A stretch of 42,715 bases of DNA from an uncultured Alphaproteobacteria bacterium (GCA_944391435.1 CALXTP010000041.1:1-42715); one strand, 5' to 3'; numbered from the stretch's first letter, positions 17,532-27,231 are shown. The notes: a model not told the origin generated them from the letters alone. Translations and numbers: made by a program.

Positions 17532-19903
17532 AACAATTTTGGGTTCAATTCAGCAAAGATTTTAAATCTAATTTCAGCGGATCCAGCGCTTATGTTATAT
17601 TGGCGGCATACTATATGCTGTCAATATTTGCGGCTCTTTATCTCGGCGATTATTTTTTGCGCGAATCCGAAATTATGAATGCCTATTTTGTCATGCAGCC
17701 GGTTATTTTGACTTTTATTATTCCGGCAACGACCATGCGCACCTGGGCCGATGAAGCTAAAAGCGGCACGTTGGAACTCCTGCTGACACAACCTATCAGC
17801 TATGGCAAACTGGTTTTGGCGAAGTTTTTTTCCGCTTACCTCTTTTTTGCCATTATGGCAGCGACTTCCCTGTTTTTGTTTTATGTTTCAAACAAACTTT
17901 CCGTGTTAGACTTGGGGCTTACCTTTTCCGGCTATTTCGGCCTGTTTTTAGCCGGAGCCTTGTTTACCGCCGCCGGGTGCTGCATTTCATCACTTTGCCG
18001 CAACAATATTCTCAGTTATGTCTTCACAATTTTCTTTTTGTTTTTTATAACCCAGTTTGAACTTACTTCCTGGGACAGTGCGACCTATTCCATATCGCTC
18101 CGCCCTCTTAACTTTGAAGATAATTTTGATGCTTTTTTAACCGGAGTCCCTGCTGTCAGCAACGTTTTGTATTTCGTTATTGCAACGGCATTGTTTTTGT
18201 GGCTTAATACGGCAGCTATAGAATGCCGGAGGCTTCCTTCGGCATATGCCAGAAAAATGTTTTCGCTTTTGGCTTTTTTATTGCTGGCTATTTTTTGCGG
18301 CAGCATTCTCAGCGCCAATTTTTTATACCATAAGACTTTTGATATGACTGACGCGCAAAAATATACTCTGCCCGAAGAAGATATTTCTTACCTAGAAAAA
18401 ACAGACAAACGCGTTGATATTATGCTGTATGAAGCAAAAAACAAACGCGAAGAGGCTAACTCCAGCTATGCCGTTTATGCCGAGTTTGTTGAGCGTATTT
18501 TTAAACTTATTGAATTTCATTCCCACGGTGCCATCCGTACACATACCATCCTGGTAGAACCTTTCAGCCAACTGGAGCATCAACTTGTATATGAAGATAA
18601 TATCCCGTATGAAGAAGACAAGTTCGGACAGAAGATTTTCATGGCGGCTGCTTTTTCGGATAACGAAGGGACACGCCGTATCATAAATAACTTCAGCAAT
18701 CTGCGCCAAAATCTGCTTGAAGCCGATATTTTGAGAGTTATTAAACAATTCGGCAGCCCTCGCAAAAAGGCCGCTTTTTACACTTCTGAAAAGGATCGGC
18801 AGGAAATGCTCCACTTTCATGGGCTTTTACAGGAATTTTACGATGTGCGCGATTTAGGAGAAAAACCGCTTTTTATTCCACCCGAATATGATATCGCGAT
18901 TGTTGTAAATCCCTCTCATGTTTCAACCGAAACCCTGCTTGCGATGGAACAATACGTGTTATCCGGCGGAAACCTTTTGCTCTTTGCCGACCCGGATATT
19001 ATCGGCAATACGCAAGGGGCGCCGCTGGTTTCCTTTTTGAAAAATTTCGGAATTGCTGCCGAAACGAAAAAAACTAAAACAACATCGCATACCGATACCA
19101 CCGTAGAAATAGCCCATTCCGCCTTTTTTGAAACAAGCAGAGATGTTCGTGCCATCCTGGTCAACGGCACGGGGAAAGTTTCTTATAAAAATGCCGGAGA
19201 ATATACCGTTTTCCCCCTGCTTTCGGCAGAAGGAACCGATATTGCCGCCGTCTCTGCGGGAAAATATGTTTCCAACTATATCAAATATGCAATGGAAGGA
19301 GCTTCCGTTGAGCCTGTTTCTACCAGAGACGGCAAACTTATCTTTGTTGCTGACAGCGATATTCTAAAAGATTATATTTATGTGTCCGACGAATCAAAAG
19401 GCAACAGTTTTTACCAAACGGTCCCATTGGCGGACAATATGCTTTTTTTCTTGCGGCTGCTTAGTTATGCGGCCGGAGATAAAGTTGAAAATACGCTGTC
19501 CTATCGGCATTATCCCCTCAATACAGCAAGTATCGGCAATGCCGTTCTTGCCTATATCCGCCAATCATATAATGCTGATATCAAGCAATATGAAGATAAA
19601 AAAGCTTCTTTGTTGCGGCAAAAAGAAAAATTTTATGATGTTTTGTCTTCCCAAGGGTATGCTTCCGTTAAAAATATCGGCGACATCAGCCATATTGAAC
19701 AGGACTTAAACGAAACGGAGAGCAAACTCTATCAAATAAAATCAGAAATTGCCTCTTATTATCAGACCGTCATTATGAGCATTACTTTGATTTTACTTTT
19801 TGCCGTTCCCGCATTTTTACTTGTTTTTTTACTTTTGGGAATTTCAAAGAGATATAAACAATACAAAATCAGGAGGTTAATTGATGTTGCGAAAACATAT
19901 TAG
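17528..19903 (+). CDS. ABC-2 permease fused to GldG-like auxiliary domain
   Basis: A 791-residue protein. Residues 1 to about 240 hold six hydrophobic segments with the ABC-2 permease pattern (TWADEAKSGTLELLLTQPISYGKLVLAKF), matching GldF. From about 270 to 700 lies a GldG/ABC-type auxiliary domain (KRVDIMLYEAKNKREEANSSY, FIPPEYDIAIVVNP, LSGGNLLLFADPDI). A coiled region and a final membrane helix near residue 760 follow. In Flavobacteria GldF and GldG are separate proteins used in gliding; here they are one chain. The set with the ATPase and the DUF4340 protein is an exporter-like complex of unknown cargo. Confidence 0.85.
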   Translation: MKQFWVQFSKDFKSNFSGSSAYVILAAYYMLSIFAALYLGDYFLRESEIMNAYFVMQPVILTFIIPATTMRTWADEAKSGTLELLLTQPISYGKLVLAKFFSAYLFFAIMAATSLFLFYVSNKLSVLDLGLTFSGYFGLFLAGALFTAAGCCISSLCRNNILSYVFTIFFLFFITQFELTSWDSATYSISLRPLNFEDNFDAFLTGVPAVSNVLYFVIATALFLWLNTAAIECRRLPSAYARKMFSLLAFLLLAIFCGSILSANFLYHKTFDMTDAQKYTLPEEDISYLEKTDKRVDIMLYEAKNKREEANSSYAVYAEFVERIFKLIEFHSHGAIRTHTILVEPFSQLEHQLVYEDNIPYEEDKFGQKIFMAAAFSDNEGTRRIINNFSNLRQNLLEADILRVIKQFGSPRKKAAFYTSEKDRQEMLHFHGLLQEFYDVRDLGEKPLFIPPEYDIAIVVNPSHVSTETLLAMEQYVLSGGNLLLFADPDIIGNTQGAPLVSFLKNFGIAAETKKTKTTSHTDTTVEIAHSAFFETSRDVRAILVNGTGKVSYKNAGEYTVFPLLSAEGTDIAAVSAGKYVSNYIKYAMEGASVEPVSTRDGKLIFVADSDILKDYIYVSDESKGNSFYQTVPLADNMLFFLRLLSYAAGDKVENTLSYRHYPLNTASIGNAVLAYIRQSYNADIKQYEDKKASLLRQKEKFYDVLSSQGYASVKNIGDISHIEQDLNETESKLYQIKSEIASYYQTVIMSITLILLFAVPAFLLVFLLLGISKRYKQYKIRRLIDVAKTY

Positions 19904-20828
19904 AGTTGCGCTGCTACTTTTGGCGGTTGTTCTTCCTCTTACTATTTTCGGCAGTATCCATACCGCCGGCCAAATGCGTATTTTTTCGCGAGGAAGCTAT
20001 TTTTTTGAAAAAACGCGTGAAAATGCCGATATTTTATCTGTTTCCATAACCTTCCCCGGCGGCAAAACCATTACTGTAGAAAAAAAAGACAGTTTCTGGC
20101 GTATTAAAGAAGCTGATGATTATTTTGCATCTTTTGCTAAAGTCAATGCCCTGATTGCCCTTATCCGCAATACGGTCATATACAGAGCCGATGCTTTGAA
20201 TAGCGATAGCCCGCATCAAATTTCCGATGCCATCAGAATTGCAAGCACCGACAGCCATGGCAATATTGTTGATGATGCATATATTCTGCCGTTAAAAGAC
20301 GGCAACAGCCGCCATTATGCCCTTTTGAACGATGACGGCTATTTGTACCAGCTTAAAGGGAATTTTTCACTGTCATCCCAGGTGAGCGACTGGTTGCAGA
20401 TGCCCCTGTTTTCATGGGACAACAGACGGATTAAGCGCATTAAAACCGACCGGTTTGAAGTATATCGCCGGACCACAGGTTCTGATTTCCGAACCGCCGG
20501 CAGTAATAAGATCTGCCCGCAGATTGCCAACCTCATCGGCAACTTTGCTTATCTGGTGGCCGATGATATCCGGCATGCTTCTCATTTTATCCCGGAAAAA
20601 TATCAGAAGGCCGGATATTTTGAGATATACCTGTTTGGCGGGCTTGTGTACAAAATCAGCCTTTATCGCGGAGAAGATGGTTATTGGATGCGCGTCCGCC
20701 TGGATAAAGGCGGCCTCATCAACAAACCTTCGCTAAATGTTATGAAAGAAAACAGCATTTTATATGACGGCTGGTATTTCAAAATTAATACCGATAAAGG
20801 AAAATTGATTTCCGGCTTTGTCATATAG
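19884..20828 (+). CDS. DUF4340-like membrane-anchored protein
   Basis: A 314-residue protein with one N-terminal helix (VALLLLAVVLPLTIFGSI) and an extracytoplasmic domain of repeated strand patterns (ITVEKKDSFWRIKEADDYFAS, YALLNDDGYLYQLKGNFS, RIKTDRFEVYRR). This is the layout of DUF4340 proteins, which commonly follow gldG-like genes. The start at 19884 is set by a full AGGAGG site 6-7 bases upstream, inside the end of the permease gene (20-base overlap). The operon ends at the terminator 23 bases downstream. Confidence 0.72.
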   Translation: MLRKHIRVALLLLAVVLPLTIFGSIHTAGQMRIFSRGSYFFEKTRENADILSVSITFPGGKTITVEKKDSFWRIKEADDYFASFAKVNALIALIRNTVIYRADALNSDSPHQISDAIRIASTDSHGNIVDDAYILPLKDGNSRHYALLNDDGYLYQLKGNFSLSSQVSDWLQMPLFSWDNRRIKRIKTDRFEVYRRTTGSDFRTAGSNKICPQIANLIGNFAYLVADDIRHASHFIPEKYQKAGYFEIYLFGGLVYKISLYRGEDGYWMRVRLDKGGLINKPSLNVMKENSILYDGWYFKINTDKGKLISGFVI

Positions 20829-20850
20829 CGGCAATTTTTAACCTTCTGCA

Positions 20851-20880
20851 AAAATCCCCTTGGCCTGCCAAGGGGATTTT
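20851..20880. terminator. Bidirectional terminator between the DUF4340 gene and ettA
   Basis: A perfect 13-bp inverted repeat (AAAATCCCCTTGG and its complement) around a CCTG loop, with A/T runs built into both ends. It lies between converging genes. Confidence 0.9.
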
Positions 20881-20892
20881 CGCTAACAGGAA

Positions 20893-22572
20893 TCAACGTT
20901 CCAATTTTTTATATTTGATACGATGCGGACGGCATGCTTCTTCGCCTAAACGCCTTATCTTATCTTTTTCATAGTCTTCAAAGTTTCCTTCAAACCACTC
21001 CACATGCCCTTCGTCTTCATAAGCCAGAATATGAGTAGCCAACCGGTCCAAAAACCAACGGTCGTGCGACGTTACCAATACACATCCCGGATAGTTCATA
21101 ATTCCTTCTTCCAATGAACGTAATGTGTCTACGTCCAAATCATTGGTCGGTTCATCCAGCAATATGACATTTGCCCCCTTGCGCAACATTTTGGCGAGAT
21201 GCACCCGGTTGCGTTCACCGCCTGACAACTGACCTATTTTCTTTTGCTGATCCGTTCCTTTAAAATTAAACTGGCCGACATAAGCACGGGAAGACATTTG
21301 TTTCTTTCCCAACTCTATTATATCCAACCCGTCGGATATTTCCTCCCAAATCGTTTTGTTGTCATTCAGTTCATCGCGGCTTTGGTCCACATATCCCAAA
21401 TCAACCGTATCTCCAATGACAATTTCGCCCGAATCCGGTTTTTCCTGTCCGGTAATCATCCGGAATAGTGTTGTTTTGCCGGCACCATTAGGACCGATAA
21501 TACCGACAATAGCGCCCTTGGGAATTTTAAAAGACAAATTATCAATCAGAACTTTATCGCCATAGGCTTTGGAAATATTTTTTGCTTCTATAACCATATC
21601 GCCCAGACGTTCACTCATCGGAATATTGATATGCGCCTGGGAAATCTGCTCTTTGGACGCCTCAGATAGAAGTTCCTCATAGGCGTTGATACGTGCTTTG
21701 GATTTTGCCTGGCGGGCTTTAGGATTTTTATGTATCCACTCCAATTCGCTGGCCAGCGTCTTCTGCCGGGCACTCTCCTCGCGGGCTTCCTGCTCCAGGC
21801 GTTTCTGCTTTTGTTCCAGCCAGGATGTATAATTACCTTCATAGGGGATGCCCTGTCCGCGGTCTAATTCCAAAATCCAACCGGTTACATTGTCTAAGAA
21901 ATACCGATCATGCGTTACCATAACCACTGTTCCCTTGTAATCGCGCAGATGATGTTCCAGCCACGCTACCGACTCGGCGTCCAGATGGTTTGTCGGTTCA
22001 TCTAACAACAGCATATCCGGTTTTGATAATAACAGCCGACACAGGGCGACCCGTCTTTTTTCACCTCCGGAGAGCTTAGTTACATCTGCATCAGCAGGAG
22101 GACAACGCAACGCATCCATGGCTATTTGCACGGTTCTTTCTATGTCCCAACCGTTCACGGCATCTATTTTTTCCTGCAATGCGGCCTGCTCCTCTATCAG
22201 GGCATTCATTTCATCATCGGTTATCGGTTCGGCAAATTTCATGGAAACTTCTTCAAAACGCTTCAGCAAAGCTACCGTTTCGCTCAAGCCGTCCATAACA
22301 TTTTCCATCACATTTTTAGACGGATCCAGTTTGGGCTCCTGCTCCAAATAGCCGACTTTTACGCCTTCTGCCGCCCAGGCCTCACCGCTGTATTCTTTAT
22401 CAACACCGGCCATAATTTTCAGCAAAGTGGATTTTCCGGCGCCGTTTACACCCAAAACGCCGATTTTTGCGCCGGGGAAAAACGAAAGGCTGATATTCTT
22501 AAACAGCTCTTTTCCGCCGGGAAATACTTTGCTTAAATTTTGCATAACATAAATGTATTGATACGATGCCAT
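20893..22572 (-). CDS. ettA: Energy-dependent translational throttle protein EttA (ABC-F)
   Basis: A 559-residue protein with two ABC cassettes and no membrane segments. Walker A motifs are GVNGAGKST and GPNGAGKTT; signatures are LSGGEKRR and LSGGERNR; Walker B motifs are [11 protein letters not shown] and [11 protein letters not shown]. The inter-domain linker is charged and helical ([21 protein letters not shown]). Length and linker match EttA, which binds the ribosomal E site and regulates entry into elongation according to energy status. The ATG is preceded by AAAGGA. Confidence 0.93.
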   Translation of the reverse strand: MASYQYIYVMQNLSKVFPGGKELFKNISLSFFPGAKIGVLGVNGAGKSTLLKIMAGVDKEYSGEAWAAEGVKVGYLEQEPKLDPSKNVMENVMDGLSETVALLKRFEEVSMKFAEPITDDEMNALIEEQAALQEKIDAVNGWDIERTVQIAMDALRCPPADADVTKLSGGEKRRVALCRLLLSKPDMLLLDEPTNHLDAESVAWLEHHLRDYKGTVVMVTHDRYFLDNVTGWILELDRGQGIPYEGNYTSWLEQKQKRLEQEAREESARQKTLASELEWIHKNPKARQAKSKARINAYEELLSEASKEQISQAHINIPMSERLGDMVIEAKNISKAYGDKVLIDNLSFKIPKGAIVGIIGPNGAGKTTLFRMITGQEKPDSGEIVIGDTVDLGYVDQSRDELNDNKTIWEEISDGLDIIELGKKQMSSRAYVGQFNFKGTDQQKKIGQLSGGERNRVHLAKMLRKGANVILLDEPTNDLDVDTLRSLEEGIMNYPGCVLVTSHDRWFLDRLATHILAYEDEGHVEWFEGNFEDYEKDKIRRLGEEACRPHRIKYKKLER

Positions 22573-22624
22573 TATTTTTTCCTTTTCAATTTCAGATGTC
22601 TTTTGGTTTCCATTTTGTTAAATA

Positions 22625-23161
22625 TTAATTTCGCGCTCTTGCTTCCTGCTGCCTGATTTTTTGAAAAATGCCCTGACGAACCGCGCTTTTTCTTTTTCTT
22701 GCCATTATTCTGGCGTAATATTCATCAAGTTTGGCGCTTTCATTTTCATCCCGGTTATAAACCAAAGTTGCGTCATAGGCCTGCCGCGGTTTTATGATTT
22801 TTCCGTCCGGCATTTTTAATGTGCCATTTTTGTAAACAACGGTTTGAAAAATTTTTTGATTATTAAAGCGGCTGTTTACTTCTGGGCAATCATAATTTCC
22901 GTTTCTTTTTTTATTTAGATACGCGGTTGCCTTGGCGCTGTTATATTCATACATTCCGTCTGCCTGTTCCGCATCCGAACGGGCTGAAGTTATCATATAC
23001 GCACGGGCTATAAATTCATACGACGGATAGCGCACGGCACCGCAAGCTAAGCCTTCGCCTGAAATATACCCAAGATTTTTTACATCCTGCAAATAATCGG
23101 ACGCATATGCCGGTCCGGCCAGTAAGCATATTCCGATTGCTGTCAAAATTCTTTTTTTCAT
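22625..23161 (-). CDS. Secreted protein of unknown function
   Basis: I do not recognise this 178-residue protein. It has a signal peptide (LTAIGICLLAGPAYASD, cleavage near residue 20). The mature part has two cysteines (GLACGAV, NYDCPEV) that could form a disulfide, and a basic, helical C-terminus (RIMARKRKSAVRQGIFQKIR). Spacing from ettA is 52 bases on the same strand, so the two may share a transcript with this gene first. An AAGGG site sits just before the ATG. Confidence 0.6.
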   Translation of the reverse strand: MKKRILTAIGICLLAGPAYASDYLQDVKNLGYISGEGLACGAVRYPSYEFIARAYMITSARSDAEQADGMYEYNSAKATAYLNKKRNGNYDCPEVNSRFNNQKIFQTVVYKNGTLKMPDGKIIKPRQAYDATLVYNRDENESAKLDEYYARIMARKRKSAVRQGIFQKIRQQEARARN

Positions 23162-23234
23162 CCCTTCAGACTGCCTGTTTTTTAAGTTTTTTCATTATAA
23201 GGGCAAATAAATCTATTTCAAGTGAAAAAATCAT

Positions 23235-23263
23235 TTGACAAATTAAAACAAGTATCGTATGTC
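23235..23263 (+). promoter_or_regulatory. Sigma-70-type promoter of rpmJ
   Basis: TTGACA (23235-23240) and TATGTC (23258-23263) are separated by 17 bases, and rpmJ starts 31 bases later. The -35 is a perfect consensus. Confidence 0.65.
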
Positions 23264-23294
23264 TTGTTCAAACTTTTGTGTAAGGAAGAAAAAA

Positions 23295-23420
23295 ATGAAA
23301 ATATATAGCTCTTTAAAGTCTAAGAAGGCCCGCGTCAGAGGTTGTAAGCTTGTTCGCCGCAGAGGGCGTCTTTATGTAATTAACAAAAAAGAGCCGAAAT
23401 ATAAGGCTCGCCAAGGTTAA
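23295..23420 (+). CDS. rpmJ: 50S ribosomal protein L36 (zinc-independent form)
   Basis: A 41-codon gene with TAAGGA about 9 bases before its ATG. The protein has the core L36 pattern ([20 protein letters not shown], then [16 protein letters not shown]) and a high basic content. It keeps one cysteine and lacks the CxxC...C...H zinc ligands of the classic 37-residue form, so it is the longer C-minus type usual in alphaproteobacteria. It has its own promoter and terminator, so it is monocistronic. Confidence 0.93.
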   Translation: MKIYSSLKSKKARVRGCKLVRRRGRLYVINKKEPKYKARQG

Positions 23421-23440
23421 TTTGGAAGATGACTTTTCTT

Positions 23441-23468
23441 AAAGCCGGCTAATTTGTCCGGCTTTTTG
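23441..23468 (+). terminator. Terminator of rpmJ
   Basis: Stem AAAGCCGG / CCGGCTTT with a 9-base loop followed by a T run, 20 bases after the rpmJ stop. Confidence 0.85.
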
Positions 23469-23563
23469 TTTGTCCTGATTGCACTCTTTTCTGCCGACAT
23501 TTGACTATATGAAATCTCTCCGCTTTTTATTCTTCTTTAAACCGGATAATTTTTTGTTGCCTT

Positions 23564-23968
23564 TTACATATTCTCCAATACGGCAACGGCATTTACATAC
23601 TCACGCTCATTAGATATGGTCAAGTGCATTTTGAAATTTTGATTTTGCGAAACACTGAACGCGCGGGATAAGGCATTTCCGTACAAATTGACTTTCGGGC
23701 AGCCTAACGAATCGTGGACAATTTCAATGTCTTTTAGCGTGATGCCGGAACGAAAGCCGCTACCCAAAGCTTTGGATACGGCCTCTTTGGCTGCAAATCT
23801 GGTTGCTGCTGCCAGCCGCAAGCTCTCATCTTCATAATAAATATTCTTTTTTTCAAGCTCGGCTATCTCTTTCATTGTGAAGCATTTTTTTATAAAACGC
23901 AGTAAAAAAGCTTTGTCTTTGGCAAAACGCGTTACCTGAACAATATCACAACCCAATCCCAGTATCAT
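23564..23968 (-). CDS. acpS: Holo-[acyl-carrier-protein] synthase
   Basis: A 134-residue phosphopantetheinyl transferase that activates ACP for fatty-acid and lipid A synthesis. Diagnostic motifs are GLGCDIVQVTRF at the N-terminus (Mg-binding Asp) and the central RFAAKEAVSKALGSG, followed by the C-terminal HLTISNEREYVNAVAVLE. Two ATGs are possible; 23968 is preferred because AAGGA lies 7 bases before it, while it is almost adjacent to the ATG at 23974. It overlaps the upstream DUF2062 gene by 23 bases. Confidence 0.95.
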   Translation of the reverse strand: MILGLGCDIVQVTRFAKDKAFLLRFIKKCFTMKEIAELEKKNIYYEDESLRLAAATRFAAKEAVSKALGSGFRSGITLKDIEIVHDSLGCPKVNLYGNALSRAFSVSQNQNFKMHLTISNEREYVNAVAVLENM

Positions 23969-24488
23969 TTTCATTCCTTTCCGTTTGAGACGTTTCTGCC
24001 GATTTAAGCAGAACCCTTTTGGTCGCTTCGTATATTCCCGCCCATACGATTATATAAATCGGCATGCTTCCTACCAACATCGGCAAAAATACCGGCCAGA
24101 TATCCTTAAAGAAAGCTTTAACATCAAGTTCCAACACATTATGAAACATTTCTACAAACAATATTTTGAATTCCGGCGGCTGCGACGGTGCATCTGTTCC
24201 TAAAATCAACAATCCCAGATGTAAAGTCAACAGCCATATAAAAGGAAATGTCCAAGGATTGCCAAAAAGCGTCCCCAAAGCCGCCGCCACACCGTTTTGA
24301 CCGGACAGTTTGGTTATGGCTATACACAACAGCAGATGAAAGCCGACAAAAGGCGTGAAAGACATGGCGACCCCGGTTGCGAACCCTTTGGCGATTTCAT
24401 CTGGCGTTCCTTTTAACGAATCTAAGCGTTCCAGTACTTTTTGATAACTGTTTTGCAGTTCCCGTTTCACAAAATGCCACAGGGACAT
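23946..24488 (-). CDS. DUF2062 membrane protein
   Basis: A 180-residue protein with three to four hydrophobic segments and the DUF2062 core: GTPDEIAKGFATGVAMSFTP, FVGFHLLLCIAITKLSGQN, then ALGTLFGNPWTFPFIW. The function of the family is not established. The ATG at 24488 carries a GGAGG site just upstream; a TTG at 24506 that overlaps the end of rsh is less likely. The gene sits between rsh and acpS in one minus-strand run. Confidence 0.85.
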   Translation of the reverse strand: MSLWHFVKRELQNSYQKVLERLDSLKGTPDEIAKGFATGVAMSFTPFVGFHLLLCIAITKLSGQNGVAAALGTLFGNPWTFPFIWLLTLHLGLLILGTDAPSQPPEFKILFVEMFHNVLELDVKAFFKDIWPVFLPMLVGSMPIYIIVWAGIYEATKRVLLKSAETSQTERNENDTGIGL

Positions 24489-24502
24489 GCTTCCTCCATT
24501 TT

Positions 24503-26629
24503 TCAAACCCGAGCCACAAAGCTGACTACTTTTGAAGCCTTTAATGCAGCAATTATATCATTCAGATGTGCCATATTTTTTACATCAACATCAATCAGTA
24601 TTTCAAAATAACTAATCGTTCTGTATACGATATTCAAGTTTGCAATATTTGCATTTTGGCGAGCAATCAGGTTTGACAACTCACCCAACGTTCCCGGCTC
24701 ATTGCTTATTATCACTTTAATCCGCGCCGTATGCGTTTCCGTTTCAGCATCTTCGCCCCATGAAATATCCAACCAACGTTCCGGTTCATCTGCATATTTT
24801 TCTAAAGCTTTGCATGATAAAGAATGAATCGCTACGCCTTTGCCCGTTGTTACAATTCCGACAATACGGTCGCCGGGAATCGGGTGGCAGCAACCGGCAA
24901 AATGCACGGCCATTCCCGATATCAGGCCTTCAATTTTGAGTGCTCCGCTTTTTTTCTTTTTAGGTTTGGACAATTTGATGGAATTAACAACTTTGGTTAT
25001 TTTTGACTGCTTATATGCCGGATAAACGGTTCTCAACACATCCCAACCGGTTACAAGCCCCTCGCCCACTTTGGCATATAGGTCTTCCATACTTTCACAT
25101 TCAAAATGCGGAAGCGTTGCATAAACGGCCTTTTCGTTAAATTCCAAATTTTCCTGCTTAAATAATTTTTCCAGAATGTCTTTTCCCAAAGACAAAAATT
25201 GTTCGCGCTTGCAGGCACGAACATATCTTCTTATGGCGGCTTTCGCTTTTCCAGTAACCACAAAACGCTCCCATTCCGTAGACGGGTGTTGCGCTTTTGA
25301 AGTCAACACTTCTACCTGGTCGCCATTTTGCAAAACACTGCGCAGCGGTTTAATTTCACCGTTGATTTTTGCTCCGACGCATTTATCGCCAACGCTGGAG
25401 TGTACCGCATAAGCAAAATCAACCGGCGTTGAACCGTACGGCAGACCTATCAAATCGCCTTTCGGGGTAAAGCAAAATACCTGGTCATTATACATTTCCA
25501 GCTTGGTATTTTCCAAGAATTCATCCGGATTTTGCGCCTGTTCCAGAATTTCAAGGAGTTCACGCATCCAACGGAAACTCTTTCCTTCAACTTTTTGCCC
25601 CTGTTTGTATGCCCAGTGGGCCGCGACTCCCTTTTCATTTATTTCATGCATTTCGTGCGTGCGAATCTGGACTTCAATACGTGTGTTCTCCGGCCCGATA
25701 ATGCCGGTATGTATGGATTGGTAACCATTTGGTTTCGGCGTTGATATATAATCTTTAAAACGGCGCGGGACCATATGATATTTGCTGTGTATTACCCCTA
25801 AGGCCTGGTAACAGGCGGCAATGTCATCTACACAAATACGAAATGCCATAATATCGGACAATTGTTCAAAAGAAGCATTTTTTAACTGCATCTTGCGCCA
25901 GATGGAATACGGAGATTTTTCCCGACCGGTTACCACCGCTTTTATGCCGTTGTCTTCCATATCTTGTTGCAACCGGCTGATAATTTTAGGAACCAGATTG
26001 CTACCCTGCTCCCTTAAAAAATTCAACCGTGCAACTATAGAATCGTGCGCCTCTTTATGCAGCTCGGCAAATGCAATTTCTTCCAATTCGGTTTTTATTT
26101 CCTGCATACCGATACGTTCGGCAAGCGGCGCATATATGTCTAATGTTTCTTTAGCTATCCTTTTGCGCTTTTCCTCCGGGCAAAAATGCAGCGTCCGGAT
26201 ATTATGAAGCCGGTCAGCCAGCTTTATCAGCAATACGCGGATATCTTCAGACATGGCCAGCAAAAGCTTACGAAAGTTTTCCGCCTGTTTGCTGGAGCCT
26301 GATTTTTGTTCAATAATCGCAAGTTTGGTTACGCCGTCTACAAGAGCTGCGACCTGCGGCCCGAACAGTTCCTTGATTTCTTCTACCGTCGTGTCCGTAT
26401 CTTCCACCGTATCGTGCAAAAGACCGGCTATGATGGAATTGCAATCCAGCCGGAATTTTGTTAAAATTCCTGCCACTTCAATAGGATGCGAATAGTACGG
26501 ATCCCCCGACGTACGCAACTGCGCTCCATGCTTTTTCATGGCAAAAACATAAGCACGGTTCAGCGCATCTTCATCTGCGTTCGGATCATAGGACTTTACC
26601 AAATCAACTAATTCATATTGTCTTAACAT
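24503..26629 (-). CDS. rsh: Bifunctional (p)ppGpp synthetase/hydrolase, RelA/SpoT family
   Basis: A 708-residue RSH protein. The N-terminal HD hydrolase has its metal-binding HD at residues 72-73 (GLLHDTVEDT), so hydrolysis should be active. The synthetase domain follows (GREKSPYSIWRKM, MAFRICVDD, PKPNGYQSIHT, EVQIRT). Then come a TGS domain (CFTPKGDLIGLPYGSTPVDF), a zinc-finger-like region (HFAGCCHPIPGDRI) and a C-terminal ACT domain. It makes and removes (p)ppGpp in the stringent response and is the only such gene here. It is separated from rpoZ by a terminator and has its own promoter. Confidence 0.96.
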   Translation of the reverse strand: MLRQYELVDLVKSYDPNADEDALNRAYVFAMKKHGAQLRTSGDPYYSHPIEVAGILTKFRLDCNSIIAGLLHDTVEDTDTTVEEIKELFGPQVAALVDGVTKLAIIEQKSGSSKQAENFRKLLLAMSEDIRVLLIKLADRLHNIRTLHFCPEEKRKRIAKETLDIYAPLAERIGMQEIKTELEEIAFAELHKEAHDSIVARLNFLREQGSNLVPKIISRLQQDMEDNGIKAVVTGREKSPYSIWRKMQLKNASFEQLSDIMAFRICVDDIAACYQALGVIHSKYHMVPRRFKDYISTPKPNGYQSIHTGIIGPENTRIEVQIRTHEMHEINEKGVAAHWAYKQGQKVEGKSFRWMRELLEILEQAQNPDEFLENTKLEMYNDQVFCFTPKGDLIGLPYGSTPVDFAYAVHSSVGDKCVGAKINGEIKPLRSVLQNGDQVEVLTSKAQHPSTEWERFVVTGKAKAAIRRYVRACKREQFLSLGKDILEKLFKQENLEFNEKAVYATLPHFECESMEDLYAKVGEGLVTGWDVLRTVYPAYKQSKITKVVNSIKLSKPKKKKSGALKIEGLISGMAVHFAGCCHPIPGDRIVGIVTTGKGVAIHSLSCKALEKYADEPERWLDISWGEDAETETHTARIKVIISNEPGTLGELSNLIARQNANIANLNIVYRTISYFEILIDVDVKNMAHLNDIIAALKASKVVSFVARV

Positions 26630-26657
26630 ATAACCTCTTTTTCACCCACAGTCTTTG

Positions 26658-26685
26658 ATTATAGCGCATAAATAAAAAAAAGCAA
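26658..26685 (-). promoter_or_regulatory. Sigma-70-type promoter of rsh
   Basis: On the minus strand TTGCTT (26680-26685) and a perfect TATAAT (26658-26663) are 16 bases apart, 28 bases before the rsh ATG. The -35 overlaps the T-tract side of the rpoZ terminator. Confidence 0.55.
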
Positions 26686-26707
26686 GACGAGAAAATATCC
26701 CGTCTTG
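26674..26707 (-). terminator. Terminator of rpoZ
   Basis: Reading the minus strand, CAAGACG and CGTCTTG form a 7-bp stem around 11 bases and are followed by GC and eight T residues. It lies 33 bases after the rpoZ stop. Confidence 0.8.
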
Positions 26708-26739
26708 TTTTTTATTATTCTGACTGATGAATTTATTTT

Positions 26740-27231
26740 TTATTCTTCAACGTCACCCATATCATCGGCAAAATCATCTTTGCCATCCAGCATATCATCA
26801 TCCAAATCCGCATCATCTAAAGATATGTCATCACTTTCGCCATCCATATCAACATCAATGGTTTCGCCATCGCTATCCTGAATCTGCATATTATCGGCAA
26901 GTGCCGTATCCAAAATTGCATCACCATCAAATTGCGAATCCAATTCGGACAGTTCTTTTTCCGCTGCCATAATTTCCAATTCTTCTTCTTCCGGCTCTTC
27001 AACTTCAACATGCTTCTGCAGGCCCATTACCAAAGATTTCTGCAAATCTTCAATATCAGCTTTACCTTCTGCTATTTCCCGCAGTGCAACCACGGAGTTT
27101 TTATCGTTATCGCGTTCCACCTTTATCGGAGAACCAGCCTCTATATCTTTGGCCCGCTGTGCCGCCACCAGCAACAGCTCATATCTGTTCGGGATTTTTT
27201 CAATACAGTCTTCAACCGTTACACGTGCCAT
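26740..27231 (-). CDS. rpoZ: DNA-directed RNA polymerase omega subunit with long acidic tail
   Basis: The first ~75 residues are a standard omega: [28 protein letters not shown], then [13 protein letters not shown]. Omega supports assembly of the beta-prime subunit and helps form the ppGpp site. The start at 27231 is supported by AAAGGTGG upstream. The protein is 163 residues, well above the roughly 70-130 usual for the family; about 40 of the last 90 residues are Asp or Glu, ending [12 protein letters not shown]. The rpoZ-rsh order is conserved in many Proteobacteria. Confidence 0.93.
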   Translation of the reverse strand: MARVTVEDCIEKIPNRYELLLVAAQRAKDIEAGSPIKVERDNDKNSVVALREIAEGKADIEDLQKSLVMGLQKHVEVEEPEEEELEIMAAEKELSELDSQFDGDAILDTALADNMQIQDSDGETIDVDMDGESDDISLDDADLDDDMLDGKDDFADDMGDVEE

